The translations under genes were made by a program, and so were the position numbers. Below are positions 30,248 to 38,723 of a stretch of DNA of 64,000 nt, piece after piece (the first letter of the stretch is position 1; the number at the start of each line of letters is the position of its first letter). Under the pieces are notes generated by a model that saw nothing but the letters and a program-made list of their open reading frames with translations, had not been told where the DNA came from and did not search any database. The stretch is from Sphingobacteriales bacterium 16-39-50 (GTDB lineage Bacteria > Bacteroidota > Bacteroidia > Sphingobacteriales > Sphingobacteriaceae). The DNA lies in NCBI GenBank assembly GCA_002257025.1, contig NCHA01000001.1, positions 186,001 to 250,000 on the forward strand. The letters are read 5' to 3'.

Positions 30248-30318
30248 TTGTTTTAGTGGCGATGTACTTTTCCTCTTTTGAGCACATCTTCTTTTATATT
30301 GATTTTATTTTTTACAAA

Positions 30319-30353
30319 GTAAAAAAGCCATCCTTCAAATAAGAGGATGGCTT
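30319..30353 (-). terminator. Terminator after rpsO
   Basis: On the minus strand AAGCCATCCT and AGGATGGCTT form a perfect 10-base-pair stem, followed by a T6 run, 19 bases after the rpsO stop. Confidence 0.85.
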
Positions 30354-30371
30354 CGCAAATCTTTGCTAAGA

Positions 30372-30650
30372 TTATTTTATAATATCTCTTAACTCTAATG
30401 CTTTGATAATTGCACGATACCGGTTGATATCTTTTTTGTAAAGATATGCAAGTAAGGCACGGCGTTTACCTACTAATTTCTGAAGAGATAGTTGTGTAGA
30501 AAAATCCTTCTTGTTTTGTTTCAAATGCCCCGTTAAATGAGCAATACGAGCGGTAAATAATGCTACCTGTCCTTCTGCAGAACCGGTGTCTGTTGCACCT
30601 TTTCCGTGTTTGGCAAAAATGTCTGCCTTGTACTCTGTACTTAAATACAT
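30372..30650 (-). CDS. rpsO: 30S ribosomal protein S15
   Basis: 92 residues from MYLSTEYKADIF. Contains GSAEGQVALFTARIAHLTGHLK and the C-terminal KRRALLAYLYKKDINRYRAII, both S15 hallmarks. A longer in-frame start 16 codons upstream exists but it lies at the promoter -7 box, so the shorter start, which gives the normal S15 length of about 89, is chosen. S15 binds 16S rRNA early in assembly of the small subunit. Confidence 0.95.
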   Translation of the reverse strand: MYLSTEYKADIFAKHGKGATDTGSAEGQVALFTARIAHLTGHLKQNKKDFSTQLSLQKLVGKRRALLAYLYKKDINRYRAIIKALELRDIIK

Positions 30651-30695
30651 TACCTGAATAATATTAAAGCGGTTTATAATTATTTTAATTGCTTG

Positions 30696-30703
30696 CAAAG
30701 ATA
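30696..30703 (-). promoter_or_regulatory. -7 promoter element of rpsO
   Basis: Reads TATCTTTG on the minus strand, 46 bases before the S15 start. A strong match to TAnnTTTG. Confidence 0.65.
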
Positions 30704-30736
30704 GGGTAATGAAAGTTCAATTGCAAATATGAATTT

Positions 30737-30912
30737 GGTTGTTGGTTTGTTAGTGAATTATGGTTCATTGAAAATGAGTGATCAAGGATTCATATAGGTT
30801 GGCCACTAACACAATTTATAAATGCCAAGGCGATAGAAAATAGTGTCTATTATTTCATTATTTCCCATTTAGTACAATTTACTAACAACTAACAACCAAC
30901 CACTAACAACTA
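30737..30912. repeat. Inverted simple repeats (GGTTGTTGG / CCAACCACTAACAAC)
   Basis: GGTTGTTGGTTTGTTAGTG at 30737-30755 faces a run of ACTAACAACTAACAACCAAC-type units at 30881-30912, so the ends can pair. The roughly 120 bases between hold no gene. Such short repeated words are common intergenic filler in Bacteroidota. Confidence 0.6.
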
Positions 30913-30958
30913 AATAACATCATTTCCTATTCTCATTTAATTGCCCGAATTTCGCGAC

Positions 30959-31381
30959 ATGGAAGCAATGCCCAGCTACAGCAGTTTTACATCGGAGTTC
31001 AAAGTCAGGCCGGATGATATTGACATGTTTAATCATGTGCATAACAGCACTTATTTTGATTATGTGCTCGCAGCCAGATATGAACAGATGGAGACCTGTT
31101 ATAAGATGCCCATGGAAGATTTTCTTAAAATGGGTTTGGGATGGGTAGTCAGATCAGCCTTTGTGGATTACAAAAGGCCACTCGGACTTGGTGATACATT
31201 TACTGTAGAAACCGGCATTGAAACTATCAACTCAAAGGGCTGCCGTGTAAAATTTGAGATCAGAATCAGTAAAACCGGTAAAGTAGCCTGCGAAGGCTGG
31301 TTTGACTATGTAATGATCAATATAGCCAACGGCAAAAGTGTGAAAGTATCTGAAGAAATGATATTAAAATATTCTATCTAG
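30959..31381 (+). CDS. Acyl-CoA thioesterase, hot-dog fold (4HBT/FadM type)
   Basis: About 140 residues. The hot-dog motif is RPDDIDMFNHVHNSTYFDYVL-like (residues 14-34) with the catalytic Asp in DIDMFNHV. The start is uncertain: ATG 30959, ATG 30968, or TTG 30941; 30959 is taken as the first ATG. The stop overlaps the stop of the convergent ddl at the palindrome CTAG. Confidence 0.8.
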   Translation: MEAMPSYSSFTSEFKVRPDDIDMFNHVHNSTYFDYVLAARYEQMETCYKMPMEDFLKMGLGWVVRSAFVDYKRPLGLGDTFTVETGIETINSKGCRVKFEIRISKTGKVACEGWFDYVMINIANGKSVKVSEEMILKYSI

Positions 31382-32373
31382 TCTTTGCTTGCAAGAGCCT
31401 TTTCAATTAATTCTCCATAAAATTCAGTGATATCCAGTCCGGCAGCTCTAAGCTGCTGGGGAATAAAACTCTGCGCTGTTTGACCTGGAATAGTATTAAT
31501 CTCAACAAAATAAAAATCGGAACTAAGATCCTGAAGGAAATAATCAATACGAACCATGCCCTTGCAATTCAGTTTGCGATAAATATCAGAAACGATGCGC
31601 TCTACCCTTTCCTTTTCTTCTTCAGACATTCTGCCAGGAGTAATTTCTTCAGTAGCCCCTGGCGTATACTTAGCTTCAAAGTCAAAAAAATCATTGGAAG
31701 GTATTACTTCAGTACTTGGTAATACCCGAATTCCCTCAAGGCCATTATATACTCCTATGGAAAATTCACGACCCTGGATAAATTCTTCTACCAGAACCTG
31801 ATTATCTTCATTAAAGGCTTTTATTAATGCATCTGGTAATTCCTCTGCGGTTTTAACTTTACTCATTCCGATACTGCTGCCTCCATTGTTAGGCTTAATG
31901 AACAAAGGAAGTACCAGTGTATCCAACAGATGCTGGCTTGCATTCGGGGAATTCTCAAATAACTGTACCGATTTTGCAATGTGCAAATCTTTGATGCCGT
32001 TAACAATAGCTTTTGAATAACCTTTATTCATTGTTAACGCAGATGTCAGGGCATCACAGCTTGTATATGGAATATTCAGCAAGTCAAAGTAACCCTGAAG
32101 TTTGCCGTCTTCGCCCGGAGCACCATGGAGCATAATGAAAGCGACATCAAAAACTATTTTTGTTCCACTTATGGTAATAGAAAAATCATTCTTATCCACC
32201 AGGTGTTTTACTGAGCCAGAATCGGAATAATACCATTCATCCTTTAATACAACTATCTTAAAAACATCGTATTTATTTCTGTCAATTTTGCTTTCAACGA
32301 AGTCTGCGCTCTTAAAAGATACTACAGATTCACCTGTAAATCCACCTGTTACCAGTGCTATTGTTTTTTTCAT
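31378..32373 (-). CDS. ddl: D-alanine--D-alanine ligase
   Basis: 331 residues from MKKTIALVTGGFTGE. ATP-grasp fold with LHGAPGEDGKLQGYFD, FIKPNNGGSSIGMSKV, EEFIQGREFSIGVY and FVEINTIPGQT. It makes the D-Ala-D-Ala dipeptide for peptidoglycan. A reading 24 codons longer exists but the chosen ATG gives the family N-terminus. Confidence 0.93.
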   Translation of the reverse strand: MKKTIALVTGGFTGESVVSFKSADFVESKIDRNKYDVFKIVVLKDEWYYSDSGSVKHLVDKNDFSITISGTKIVFDVAFIMLHGAPGEDGKLQGYFDLLNIPYTSCDALTSALTMNKGYSKAIVNGIKDLHIAKSVQLFENSPNASQHLLDTLVLPLFIKPNNGGSSIGMSKVKTAEELPDALIKAFNEDNQVLVEEFIQGREFSIGVYNGLEGIRVLPSTEVIPSNDFFDFEAKYTPGATEEITPGRMSEEEKERVERIVSDIYRKLNCKGMVRIDYFLQDLSSDFYFVEINTIPGQTAQSFIPQQLRAAGLDITEFYGELIEKALASKD

Positions 32374-32674
32374 CTTAATTGCTGTGCTATTAAGAAACAT
32401 GATTCTATGTGAATCAATATTCCTATAATTACCCATATCGCTCAATCAAACATTTCAATCTGTTCAAACCAGAATCGGGTAATTTTATTGCTCCAAAGAT
32501 AAATTTTAAAACAATTGAATGATAGCTATGCTAATATTTATCTTCGTTAATGCCGAACTAATAATTATTTTTGAGGATAATTGCAATTAACCAATCTGAG
32601 AAATCTTAAGAATAAATAATTATATTCTTACTGTTTCTGGCATTTATTCTGTAATTAAAACAAAGAAGATCATA
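32374..32674. other. Divergent intergenic region between ddl and the PASTA gene
   Basis: About 300 bases, AT-rich, without a gene. It holds the ddl promoter (32494-32501). A TTATCTTCG at about 32538 is close to TAnnTTTG on the plus strand but imperfect, and could serve the PASTA operon. Confidence 0.4.
32494..32501 (-). promoter_or_regulatory. -7 promoter element of ddl
   Basis: Reads TATCTTTG on the minus strand, about 120 bases before the ddl start. Confidence 0.5.
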
Positions 32675-33439
32675 ATGAGCAAATTTATAGACTATTTACA
32701 GACGAAAACCTTTCGTAAAAACCTCATTATAGCCACCGGATCTATTTTACTCTTCCTGATCGTCATATTTTACAGTCTGGGATTTTATACACACCATGGC
32801 GAAGGGATGCCTGTACCGAAACTCAAGGGTTTAAGCATTGAAAAAGCTGTAGAACTACTGGAGGGAAAGGGTTTAAGATATCAGATAAATGATTCAATTT
32901 ACCTGATTGACCAAGCTCCGGGCCTTGTTGTTGAACAAGATCCTGACCCGAACACAAATGTAAAATCAAACCGGACTATTTATCTGATCATCACCAGAGA
33001 TGCTCCAAATATTAAATTCCCTGATATTCAGGGCAGGACATTTCTTGAAGTTCGATCAATTCTTAATAATTATCAGTTAAAGGTCGGTGATACTACCTAT
33101 AAATCAGATGTTGCAAAGGATGTAATTCTGGAAGCCATGTTTGGAGGTAATATAATTTCAAAAGGACAGTCAATCCCTAAAGGATCTAGCATTAACCTGG
33201 TTTTAGGGGATGGCCTGGGTGCCAGTGAAGTCGATATACCTAATTTACTTGGCTTAGACCTCAGTGAAGCCAGAATGGCACTCTTAGGTTCTTCATTAAC
33301 TTTAGGTACGGTTAGCTTTGAAGGTATCCAGGATTCTATAAATGCAAAGGTTATAAAACAATTCCCCGCCATTAGTGATACTTTAAGTAAAGTTAGTATT
33401 GGTACACCTATTGATGTTGTTTTAGGTGGCGGAAATTAA
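32675..33439 (+). CDS. Membrane-anchored PASTA-domain protein
   Basis: 254 residues: short cytoplasmic N-terminus, one transmembrane helix (about 17-37) and three PASTA repeats (about 45-110, 114-180, 186-252), each with the alternating loop G-x-S-x-x-x-A pattern. PASTA repeats bind peptidoglycan fragments. Unlike Firmicute PrkC there is no kinase domain. It is beside ddl and upstream of mltG, consistent with a cell-wall role. Confidence 0.85.
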   Translation: MSKFIDYLQTKTFRKNLIIATGSILLFLIVIFYSLGFYTHHGEGMPVPKLKGLSIEKAVELLEGKGLRYQINDSIYLIDQAPGLVVEQDPDPNTNVKSNRTIYLIITRDAPNIKFPDIQGRTFLEVRSILNNYQLKVGDTTYKSDVAKDVILEAMFGGNIISKGQSIPKGSSINLVLGDGLGASEVDIPNLLGLDLSEARMALLGSSLTLGTVSFEGIQDSINAKVIKQFPAISDTLSKVSIGTPIDVVLGGGN

Positions 33440-33743
33440 AACAACAGATATTAGTCCGGCTGAGTTCATGGAGCGCAATAGTGAGCCCATTACTTTTGTG
33501 ATCATTGATGTTAGGGAACGAATTGAATTTCAGACATTTAATATTGGGGGGCAAAATATCCCATTAGGTATTTTATTAAAGGACCCAGAAGAGCTGGAAG
33601 ATTTGAAGAATAAGGAAGTGATTGTAATTTGTCAGCATGGACTGCGCAGTGAAACTGCCAGAAGATTTTTACTTATGAAAGGGTTTAAGAATGTCAGAAA
33701 TCTGCATGGCGGGATTCTGGCCTTGAGAAAATTGAATTATTGA
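33426..33743 (+). CDS. Rhodanese-like domain protein
   Basis: 105 residues. A single rhodanese fold with DVRERIEFQTFNIGG and the active-site loop VICQHGLRSETA (Cys is the sulfur carrier). The start is GTG and lies inside the end of the PASTA gene, a 14-base overlap that points to coupled translation. Single-domain rhodaneses move sulfane sulfur; the acceptor is unknown. Confidence 0.85.
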   Translation: MAEIKTTDISPAEFMERNSEPITFVIIDVRERIEFQTFNIGGQNIPLGILLKDPEELEDLKNKEVIVICQHGLRSETARRFLLMKGFKNVRNLHGGILALRKLNY

Positions 33744-33762
33744 AAATTGAATACATTTTAGA

Positions 33763-34818
33763 ATGGTAGCAAAAAAGTCGAAAAAAATAAGTTTTAAAGC
33801 GAAGGTTTTCTTCGCGATGCTTGCTCTGGTGCTTATTGTACTCTCGGGTACTGGCATTAATTATTATCTCAAATATTTTAAGCCAAACGTTACTGGAAAC
33901 AAAGATTACCTCTTTATACCGACAGGATCTGATTTTAAGGATGTTTACTCCATTATCAGTTCAGAAAATTTAGTAAAAGATACACTTTCCTTTTTGAATG
34001 CTGCCCAGAACATGGATTACCCGGTTAAAGTTAAGGCTGGAAGGTACCGCCTGACAAAAGATATGAGTAACCGCAGCCTTATCAATATGTTAAAAGCAGG
34101 GAATCAGGAACCAGTGAAGATATCGTTTCAAAATGTAAGGCTAAAGCATACTCTGGCTGGAATGATTTCTAAAAAAATTGAAAGTGACTCTGCTTCTATT
34201 TCACAATTACTTGATTCGGCTGCCTTTGTTGAGAAGTATGGTTTCAATACAGACAATGTGTACACAATGTTCATCCCTAATTCCTATGAAGTTTACTGGA
34301 ATTCGAACCCTGAGAAGTTCTTCCTTCGAATGCATTCTGAATATCTTAAATTCTGGAATGCCGAACGTAAGGCTAAAGCAGCTGGAATTAATCTCAGTCA
34401 AACTGAGGTGAGTATACTTGCGTCTATTGTTGATTCTGAAGCCTTGAATGATTCAGAAATGCCCCGAATTGCAGGTTTATATATGAACAGGCTTCACAAA
34501 GGTATGCGTCTGGAAGCAGACCCGACAGTTATTTTTGCTGCCAATGACTTTAGTATCCGGCGGGTGTTAAACAAGCATTTAAGGATTAACTCTCCATACA
34601 ACACCTATTTAAACACTGGTTTGCCTCCAGGACCAATCACAATGCCGAGTATCAATGCAATTGATGCCGTTTTAAATTATGAAAAGCATGATTATATCTA
34701 TATGTGTGCTAAGGAAGATTTTTCTGGCTATCATAATTATGCATCAAACTTAACTCAGCATCTTCAGAACGCAAGGAAATTTCAGGAGGCGCTGAATCAG
34801 CGAAATATTAAGAAATAA
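33763..34818 (+). CDS. mltG: Endolytic murein transglycosylase
   Basis: 351 residues: one N-terminal transmembrane helix (about 14-34), a LysM-like region, and the MltG domain with ILASIVDSEALND (the IVxxE glutamate retained), IAGLYMNRLHKGMRLEADPTVIFA, and SPYNTYLNTGLPPGPI. It cuts nascent glycan strands at the inner membrane. Twenty bases after the rhodanese gene and overlapping the next by 1 base. Confidence 0.92.
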   Translation: MVAKKSKKISFKAKVFFAMLALVLIVLSGTGINYYLKYFKPNVTGNKDYLFIPTGSDFKDVYSIISSENLVKDTLSFLNAAQNMDYPVKVKAGRYRLTKDMSNRSLINMLKAGNQEPVKISFQNVRLKHTLAGMISKKIESDSASISQLLDSAAFVEKYGFNTDNVYTMFIPNSYEVYWNSNPEKFFLRMHSEYLKFWNAERKAKAAGINLSQTEVSILASIVDSEALNDSEMPRIAGLYMNRLHKGMRLEADPTVIFAANDFSIRRVLNKHLRINSPYNTYLNTGLPPGPITMPSINAIDAVLNYEKHDYIYMCAKEDFSGYHNYASNLTQHLQNARKFQEALNQRNIKK

Positions 34819-35225
34819 TGTTTAGCCACAGCACCAAAATCCGTGTAAGATATGCTGATACAGACCAGATGGGCTTCATGTATTATGGCAATTATGCGAC
34901 GTTTTATGAAGTGGGTCGTGTAGAAATGCTCAGAAGCCTTGGTTTGACTTATAAATCAATGGAAGAATCGGGCATAATCATGCCTGTTATTGACCTGAAA
35001 TGCAAGTATATACTGCCTGCTTTATACGATGAAGAAATAACCGTGAAGGTTTTTATTGATAAAATGCCTTCTCTTAGAATACATTTCAGATATGAATTAT
35101 ATAATGAAAATGATGACCTGATCAATATGGGTGAAACAACTCTCGTTTTTATTGATCAGGAAAAGAAAAAAGCCTGTTTACCTTCAAAAGAATTTCTAGA
35201 GAAACTCAGTATATATTTTGATTAA
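34818..35225 (+). CDS. Acyl-CoA thioesterase, YbgC/FadM family
   Basis: 135 residues, hot-dog fold. VRYADTDQMGFMYYGNYATFYEVGR is the family signature region (residues 9-33), with the catalytic Asp in DTDQMG. The start overlaps the mltG stop (TAATG), so the two are translationally coupled. Confidence 0.88.
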   Translation: MFSHSTKIRVRYADTDQMGFMYYGNYATFYEVGRVEMLRSLGLTYKSMEESGIIMPVIDLKCKYILPALYDEEITVKVFIDKMPSLRIHFRYELYNENDDLINMGETTLVFIDQEKKKACLPSKEFLEKLSIYFD

Positions 35226-35234
35226 GTTTAGTAA

Positions 35235-36227
35235 ATGATCTGGCTGCACCAAATTCTTCTGAGATTCAAACCATACTTTATGATGGTTGAGCGGACAAAA
35301 ACAATTATCCTGCCCGGATTTAGTCCCCTGCCCTTATATACTGTAGCCTCATTTTTCTTTCAGGAGATAGGAAAAGATGAACTAATCAATAAAGCATCTT
35401 CACTGGCTTACAGCTTTATGCTGGCAATTTTTCCTGCTATTATCTTCCTTTTCACACTGATTCCATACGTCCCGATAGATAACTTCCAGGAGCAGTTAAT
35501 GAGTTTGATAGCCCTTATTTTACCCATTGAGGCTTATACTGCAGTACAGTCAACCCTAATTGATATTGTAAAAAATCAAAATTCAAAACTTTTATCATTC
35601 GGTTTTGTATTCGCACTTATATTCTCAACAAATGGAGTGCACAATCTTATGGAGGCTTTTAATAAGTCTTCCCTGATCATTGAAACCAGATCATGGTTAA
35701 AACAAAGGCTGGTAGCTCTTTACCTTACCCTCATGGTCTTATTTGCATTGATATTTGCTCTGGTTGTAATGACCATCGGAGAATATATATTAAACCTATT
35801 AAAATCAGAACTGGGTTTCAGGGATTCATTCTGGCTTTATGTACTAAATTTAGCAAGGTGGTCAATTATAATTGTACTCTATTTCGTAACAATTGCACTT
35901 TTGTACCGCTATGGACCAGCCCATGCAAAGAAATGGAAATTCTTTAGTGCAGGTTCATGGATGTCTACTATTCTGGCAATATTAACCTTCTGGGGTTTCT
36001 CTTTCTATATTAACAATTTTGGAAACTATAATAAACTATATGGCTCCATTGGTACGCTTATCGTTCTTATGATCTGGCTATATTTGAATTCCCTGATCAT
36101 TTTGATTGGCTTTGAATTAAATGCCAGTATAGACCTTTCCAAGCGCAGTATTAAAATAGTTAAGCCGGTTTACAACCGATTTAAGAACCAGCCGGTTGAA
36201 GAAAAGCTCGAAAAGAAGATAGAATAA
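35235..36227 (+). CDS. YihY/BrkB-family inner membrane protein
   Basis: 330 residues with about six transmembrane helices. Family marks: ASSLAYSFMLAIFPAIIFLF near the N-terminus, the GPAHAKKWKFFSAGSWMST region and IWLYLNSLIILIGFELNA near the C-terminus. Function in the family is unsettled (once mistaken for RNase BN). Last of the five-gene co-directional run. Confidence 0.87.
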   Translation: MIWLHQILLRFKPYFMMVERTKTIILPGFSPLPLYTVASFFFQEIGKDELINKASSLAYSFMLAIFPAIIFLFTLIPYVPIDNFQEQLMSLIALILPIEAYTAVQSTLIDIVKNQNSKLLSFGFVFALIFSTNGVHNLMEAFNKSSLIIETRSWLKQRLVALYLTLMVLFALIFALVVMTIGEYILNLLKSELGFRDSFWLYVLNLARWSIIIVLYFVTIALLYRYGPAHAKKWKFFSAGSWMSTILAILTFWGFSFYINNFGNYNKLYGSIGTLIVLMIWLYLNSLIILIGFELNASIDLSKRSIKIVKPVYNRFKNQPVEEKLEKKIE

Positions 36228-36322
36228 GCTGGGTTTTAACACTCTTTCTTACTCACTTACTGTGAGTTATCTTTAATAATTCAAAAAAGCTAATTTTTGT
36301 TTGCAGATTAAGCACGGTTTTG

Positions 36323-36330
36323 TACTTTTG
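36323..36330 (+). promoter_or_regulatory. -7 promoter element of tRNA-Ser(UGA)
   Basis: TACTTTTG, a perfect TAnnTTTG, 4 bases before the mature tRNA 5' end. Confidence 0.7.
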
Positions 36331-36334
36331 CGCC

Positions 36335-36424
36335 GGAGAGTTGGCAGAGTGGTCGATTGCGGCAGTCTTGAAAACTGTTGACCTGTTACAGGGTCCTGGG
36401 GTTCGAATCCCTAACTCTCCGCCA
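36335..36424 (+). tRNA. tRNA-Ser (anticodon UGA)
   Basis: 90 bases with encoded CCA. Acceptor stem GGAGAGT/ACTCTCC, anticodon TGA at 36369-36371 in stem CAGTC-loop, a long variable arm (class II, as for serine), and GTTCGAATC T-loop. Confidence 0.95.
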
Positions 36425-36427
36425 GAC

Positions 36428-36462
36428 AAAATGCTGTCCGCCACAGGCGGACGGCATTTTTT
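36428..36462 (+). terminator. Terminator after tRNA-Ser(UGA)
   Basis: GTCCGCC-ACA-GGCGGAC stem (36436-36452) extended by AAATGC/GGCATTT and followed by T6. Confidence 0.85.
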
Positions 36463-36656
36463 ATTTTGGAGCGACCGGAATGTATTCCGGGGAGCGCAAA
36501 AATAAAAAATGCCAGGAGCGACAGTGACAGCATTTTGGCTGAAGCCTCCCCCTCTGGGAACAGCCCGGCTAATCCCTAACTCAAATACTATTTCAATAAG
36601 ATGTTTATTTTGGAGCAACCGGAATGTGTTCCGGAGAGCTCAAAAATAGAAAATGA
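36460..36656. repeat. Two copies of a 50-base unit with a CCGGAA/TTCCGG hairpin
   Basis: Units at 36460-36513 and 36604-36656 differ at only about 6 positions by eye. Each has ATTTTGGAGC, a CCGGAATGT-TTCCGG hairpin and CAAAAATA-AAAATG. Between them lies AATCCCTAACTC (36571-36582), identical to 12 bases in the 3' half of the tRNA-Ser (36406-36417). No gene is seen in the stretch. Confidence 0.7.
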
Positions 36657-36700
36657 CAAACCGTTAGCTAAACGACTTACAGACAATTAACACAATACTG

Positions 36701-36714
36701 TACCCAATTTGGTA
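36701..36714. promoter_or_regulatory. Candidate HigA operator
   Basis: TACCCAATTTGGTA is palindromic at 6 of 7 base pairs and sits just upstream of the -7 box of higB, where an autoregulating antitoxin would bind. Confidence 0.45.
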
Positions 36715-36723
36715 ACATTTAAT

Positions 36724-36731
36724 TATCTTTG
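36724..36731 (+). promoter_or_regulatory. -7 promoter element of higBA
   Basis: TATCTTTG, perfect TAnnTTTG, 7 bases before the higB ATG; a very short leader. Confidence 0.6.
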
Positions 36732-36737
36732 TAGTGG

Positions 36738-37049
36738 ATGAGAGTGATAGCTGTAAAAACCTTAAGGGAATATATACTCGGATTTCCTCAGGCAGGACAA
36801 GCTTTACTTAGTTGGCACGAAGAGGTTACCCAAGCTATATGGAATAATTCCAATGAGCTAAAAGCACAATTTAGGAACGCTTCTATTTTGAGTGAAAAAC
36901 GGGTGGTATTCAATATTTATGGTAACTCTAATCGTTTAATTGTTGATATTGAATACAGATTAAAAATTGTGTTTGTTGTCTGGTTCGGCACCCATAAACA
37001 ATATGACAAGATCAATGCTAAAACTATAAGCTATGTTAAAACCAATTAA
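36738..37049 (+). CDS. higB: HigB-type mRNA interferase toxin
   Basis: 103 residues of the HigB_toxin (RelE-like) family: RVIAVKTLREYILGFPQA at the N-terminus, NIYGNSNRLIVDIEY in the middle, and IVFVVWFGTHKQYDKI at the C-terminus, the last holding the usual catalytic His/Tyr area. Family members cut mRNA at the ribosome. Toxin is first and overlaps the antitoxin by 17 bases, the usual order for HigBA. Confidence 0.87.
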   Translation: MRVIAVKTLREYILGFPQAGQALLSWHEEVTQAIWNNSNELKAQFRNASILSEKRVVFNIYGNSNRLIVDIEYRLKIVFVVWFGTHKQYDKINAKTISYVKTN

Positions 37050-37392
37050 AACAGAAGAAGAATATAACAATGCATTAGCACACATATACGAACTAATGCA
37101 AAGCGACATAGAAGAAGGTTCTGCGAAATCGGATGAACTTGAGATTTTAAGCATACTTGTTAAAGAATATGAACTCGTTCATTATCCTATTCCTTTACCT
37201 AATCCCCTGGATGCAATCAAATTTCGCATGGACCAAATGAACCTGTCTGAGAATGAGCTCAGTACTATTCTGGGGAACCGTTCCCGAAAATCTGAAATTC
37301 TATCAGGAAAAAGAAAATTAAGCCTTTCAATGATCCGCAAGTTAGCTGAGACACTTAATATACCGGCAAAAGTATTAATTCAAGCCTATTAA
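37033..37392 (+). CDS. higA: HigA-type antitoxin with helix-turn-helix
   Basis: 119 residues. The N-terminal half is acidic and helical (toxin binding, inferred); the C-terminal half is an XRE-like HTH: LSENELSTILGNRSRKSEILSG and SMIRKLAETLNIPAKVL. It should bind HigB and repress the shared promoter. Its stop overlaps the stop of the convergent cytochrome gene at TTAA. Confidence 0.85.
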   Translation: MLKPIKTEEEYNNALAHIYELMQSDIEEGSAKSDELEILSILVKEYELVHYPIPLPNPLDAIKFRMDQMNLSENELSTILGNRSRKSEILSGKRKLSLSMIRKLAETLNIPAKVLIQAY

Positions 37393-38720
37393 TTTTCTGG
37401 TGCAGAAGCAATCTTCCACTCATAAACCCTTTTAACAGAAGGCATCTTCTTCAATTGCTCCACTCCTGCTTTACTCATACCAGTTTCATTCAAATTAACA
37501 GCTTCCAGATGTTTTAGAGCAGTTATTGAGGGAATAAGCTTATCAGTAACCGGATTCTTCTCAAGCCTAAGCTTTTCCAGATTGATTAGTAATGGCAAAA
37601 AATCCAGATCTTTATCGGTCAAATTATTTGCTGATAAATTCAGCCATATCACATTCTTGGCAATTGATTTAATTCCAGGTTTGATTGACTGGATTCGTAT
37701 GCCTTTCCCTTCAGGCAAGGTAATATCCAGCATGAGTGGTTGATGCTGCATGACTCTGATATTCAAACCCTGATTTCGAAGGCTATCCAGTAATTTTAGA
37801 TTAGTAAAAACCGGAATATCTGGATTAGAAACAGGATAGTCCGGATCTGCAGATTCAACATTATTGCCAGCTCCACCGATTTTTAAATAGCTTGCAATTA
37901 GCGGGCTAATAGACTGGATATTTTTTAATTCAGACAGCTTTTTGCCATTAACTGCCTTGCCCTTTTCAATCCACCATTGAATGATCTCTACTTCTGATTT
38001 TGTCAAAGGTGTTTTTCCATCAGAAGGCATATAATCCTCATGTTCAGGATCAAGGGTTATCCGCTTATACAGTTCACTATCGCTTAGTGAACCTGCAACA
38101 ATTGCTGCACCATTTTTTCCTCCTTTTTGCAAATCAGCCAATGTTTTCACAGAAAGCTCCCCTTTCATTTTATTGGGTCTATGGCATTGCGAACAGCGCT
38201 GGATTAATATCGGATGTACAACATCTTCAAAAATCATCGCCTGTTCTACACTTGCAGGTTTAACTCTTTCCTGCTGGGTAAGTACCTCAAAGGAGAGATA
38301 TTCTGCACCATGGGTCAATAAACCTCCCTGATGCCCGGTATAGCTCATTAGGGCCATAGTTAAAACACAAAGTATTGTGAAGACAGAGCGTTTAATTGCT
38401 GGTATTTTTTTTACTGTTCCATTACTGATAAGAAATAACAATCCTGAAATCAAGGCCAGGATAATTCCGGAAATTTTATGATCGTTAAGTGCTGTGCTTT
38501 CGTAATCGCCGCTCAATGATAAGATATAACCAAAAATACAGGCCAATACTGCAGAAATGAAGCCTAACAGCAATGTGAACGATACCGAAGCTTTCAGGTG
38601 CTCATATTTCTTTGAATAAGAGAATAATTCAAACAAAGTTGCAAGCAAGAGAAAACCAATTGGTAAATGAATGACCAGCGGGTGCAGTCTGCCTGAAAAT
38701 ATGGCCAGGTCTAATAGCAT
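37389..38720 (-). CDS. DUF2231-like membrane protein fused to planctomycete-type cytochrome c domain
   Basis: 443 residues. N-terminal half: four transmembrane helices beginning GRLHPLVIHLPIGFLLLATL, like DUF2231. Then a cytochrome domain with heme motif CSQCH (residues 176-180) and later SDGKTPLTKSEVEIIQWWI, as in PSCyt1 domains. The C-terminus (about 330-435) has leucine-rich-repeat-like units (LDFLPLLINLEKLRLEKN). Probably an electron-transfer or heme protein facing the periplasm. Last of a four-gene cluster; 3 bases after the NHL gene. Confidence 0.78.
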   Translation of the reverse strand: MLLDLAIFSGRLHPLVIHLPIGFLLLATLFELFSYSKKYEHLKASVSFTLLLGFISAVLACIFGYILSLSGDYESTALNDHKISGIILALISGLLFLISNGTVKKIPAIKRSVFTILCVLTMALMSYTGHQGGLLTHGAEYLSFEVLTQQERVKPASVEQAMIFEDVVHPILIQRCSQCHRPNKMKGELSVKTLADLQKGGKNGAAIVAGSLSDSELYKRITLDPEHEDYMPSDGKTPLTKSEVEIIQWWIEKGKAVNGKKLSELKNIQSISPLIASYLKIGGAGNNVESADPDYPVSNPDIPVFTNLKLLDSLRNQGLNIRVMQHQPLMLDITLPEGKGIRIQSIKPGIKSIAKNVIWLNLSANNLTDKDLDFLPLLINLEKLRLEKNPVTDKLIPSITALKHLEAVNLNETGMSKAGVEQLKKMPSVKRVYEWKIASAPEN

Positions 38721-38723
38721 AGA

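Noticed and set aside
36253..36618. 121-codon minus-strand ORF over tRNA-Ser(UGA)
   Set aside because: It overlaps the tRNA and its terminator; the translated text is the well-known artefact of reading a tRNA backwards.
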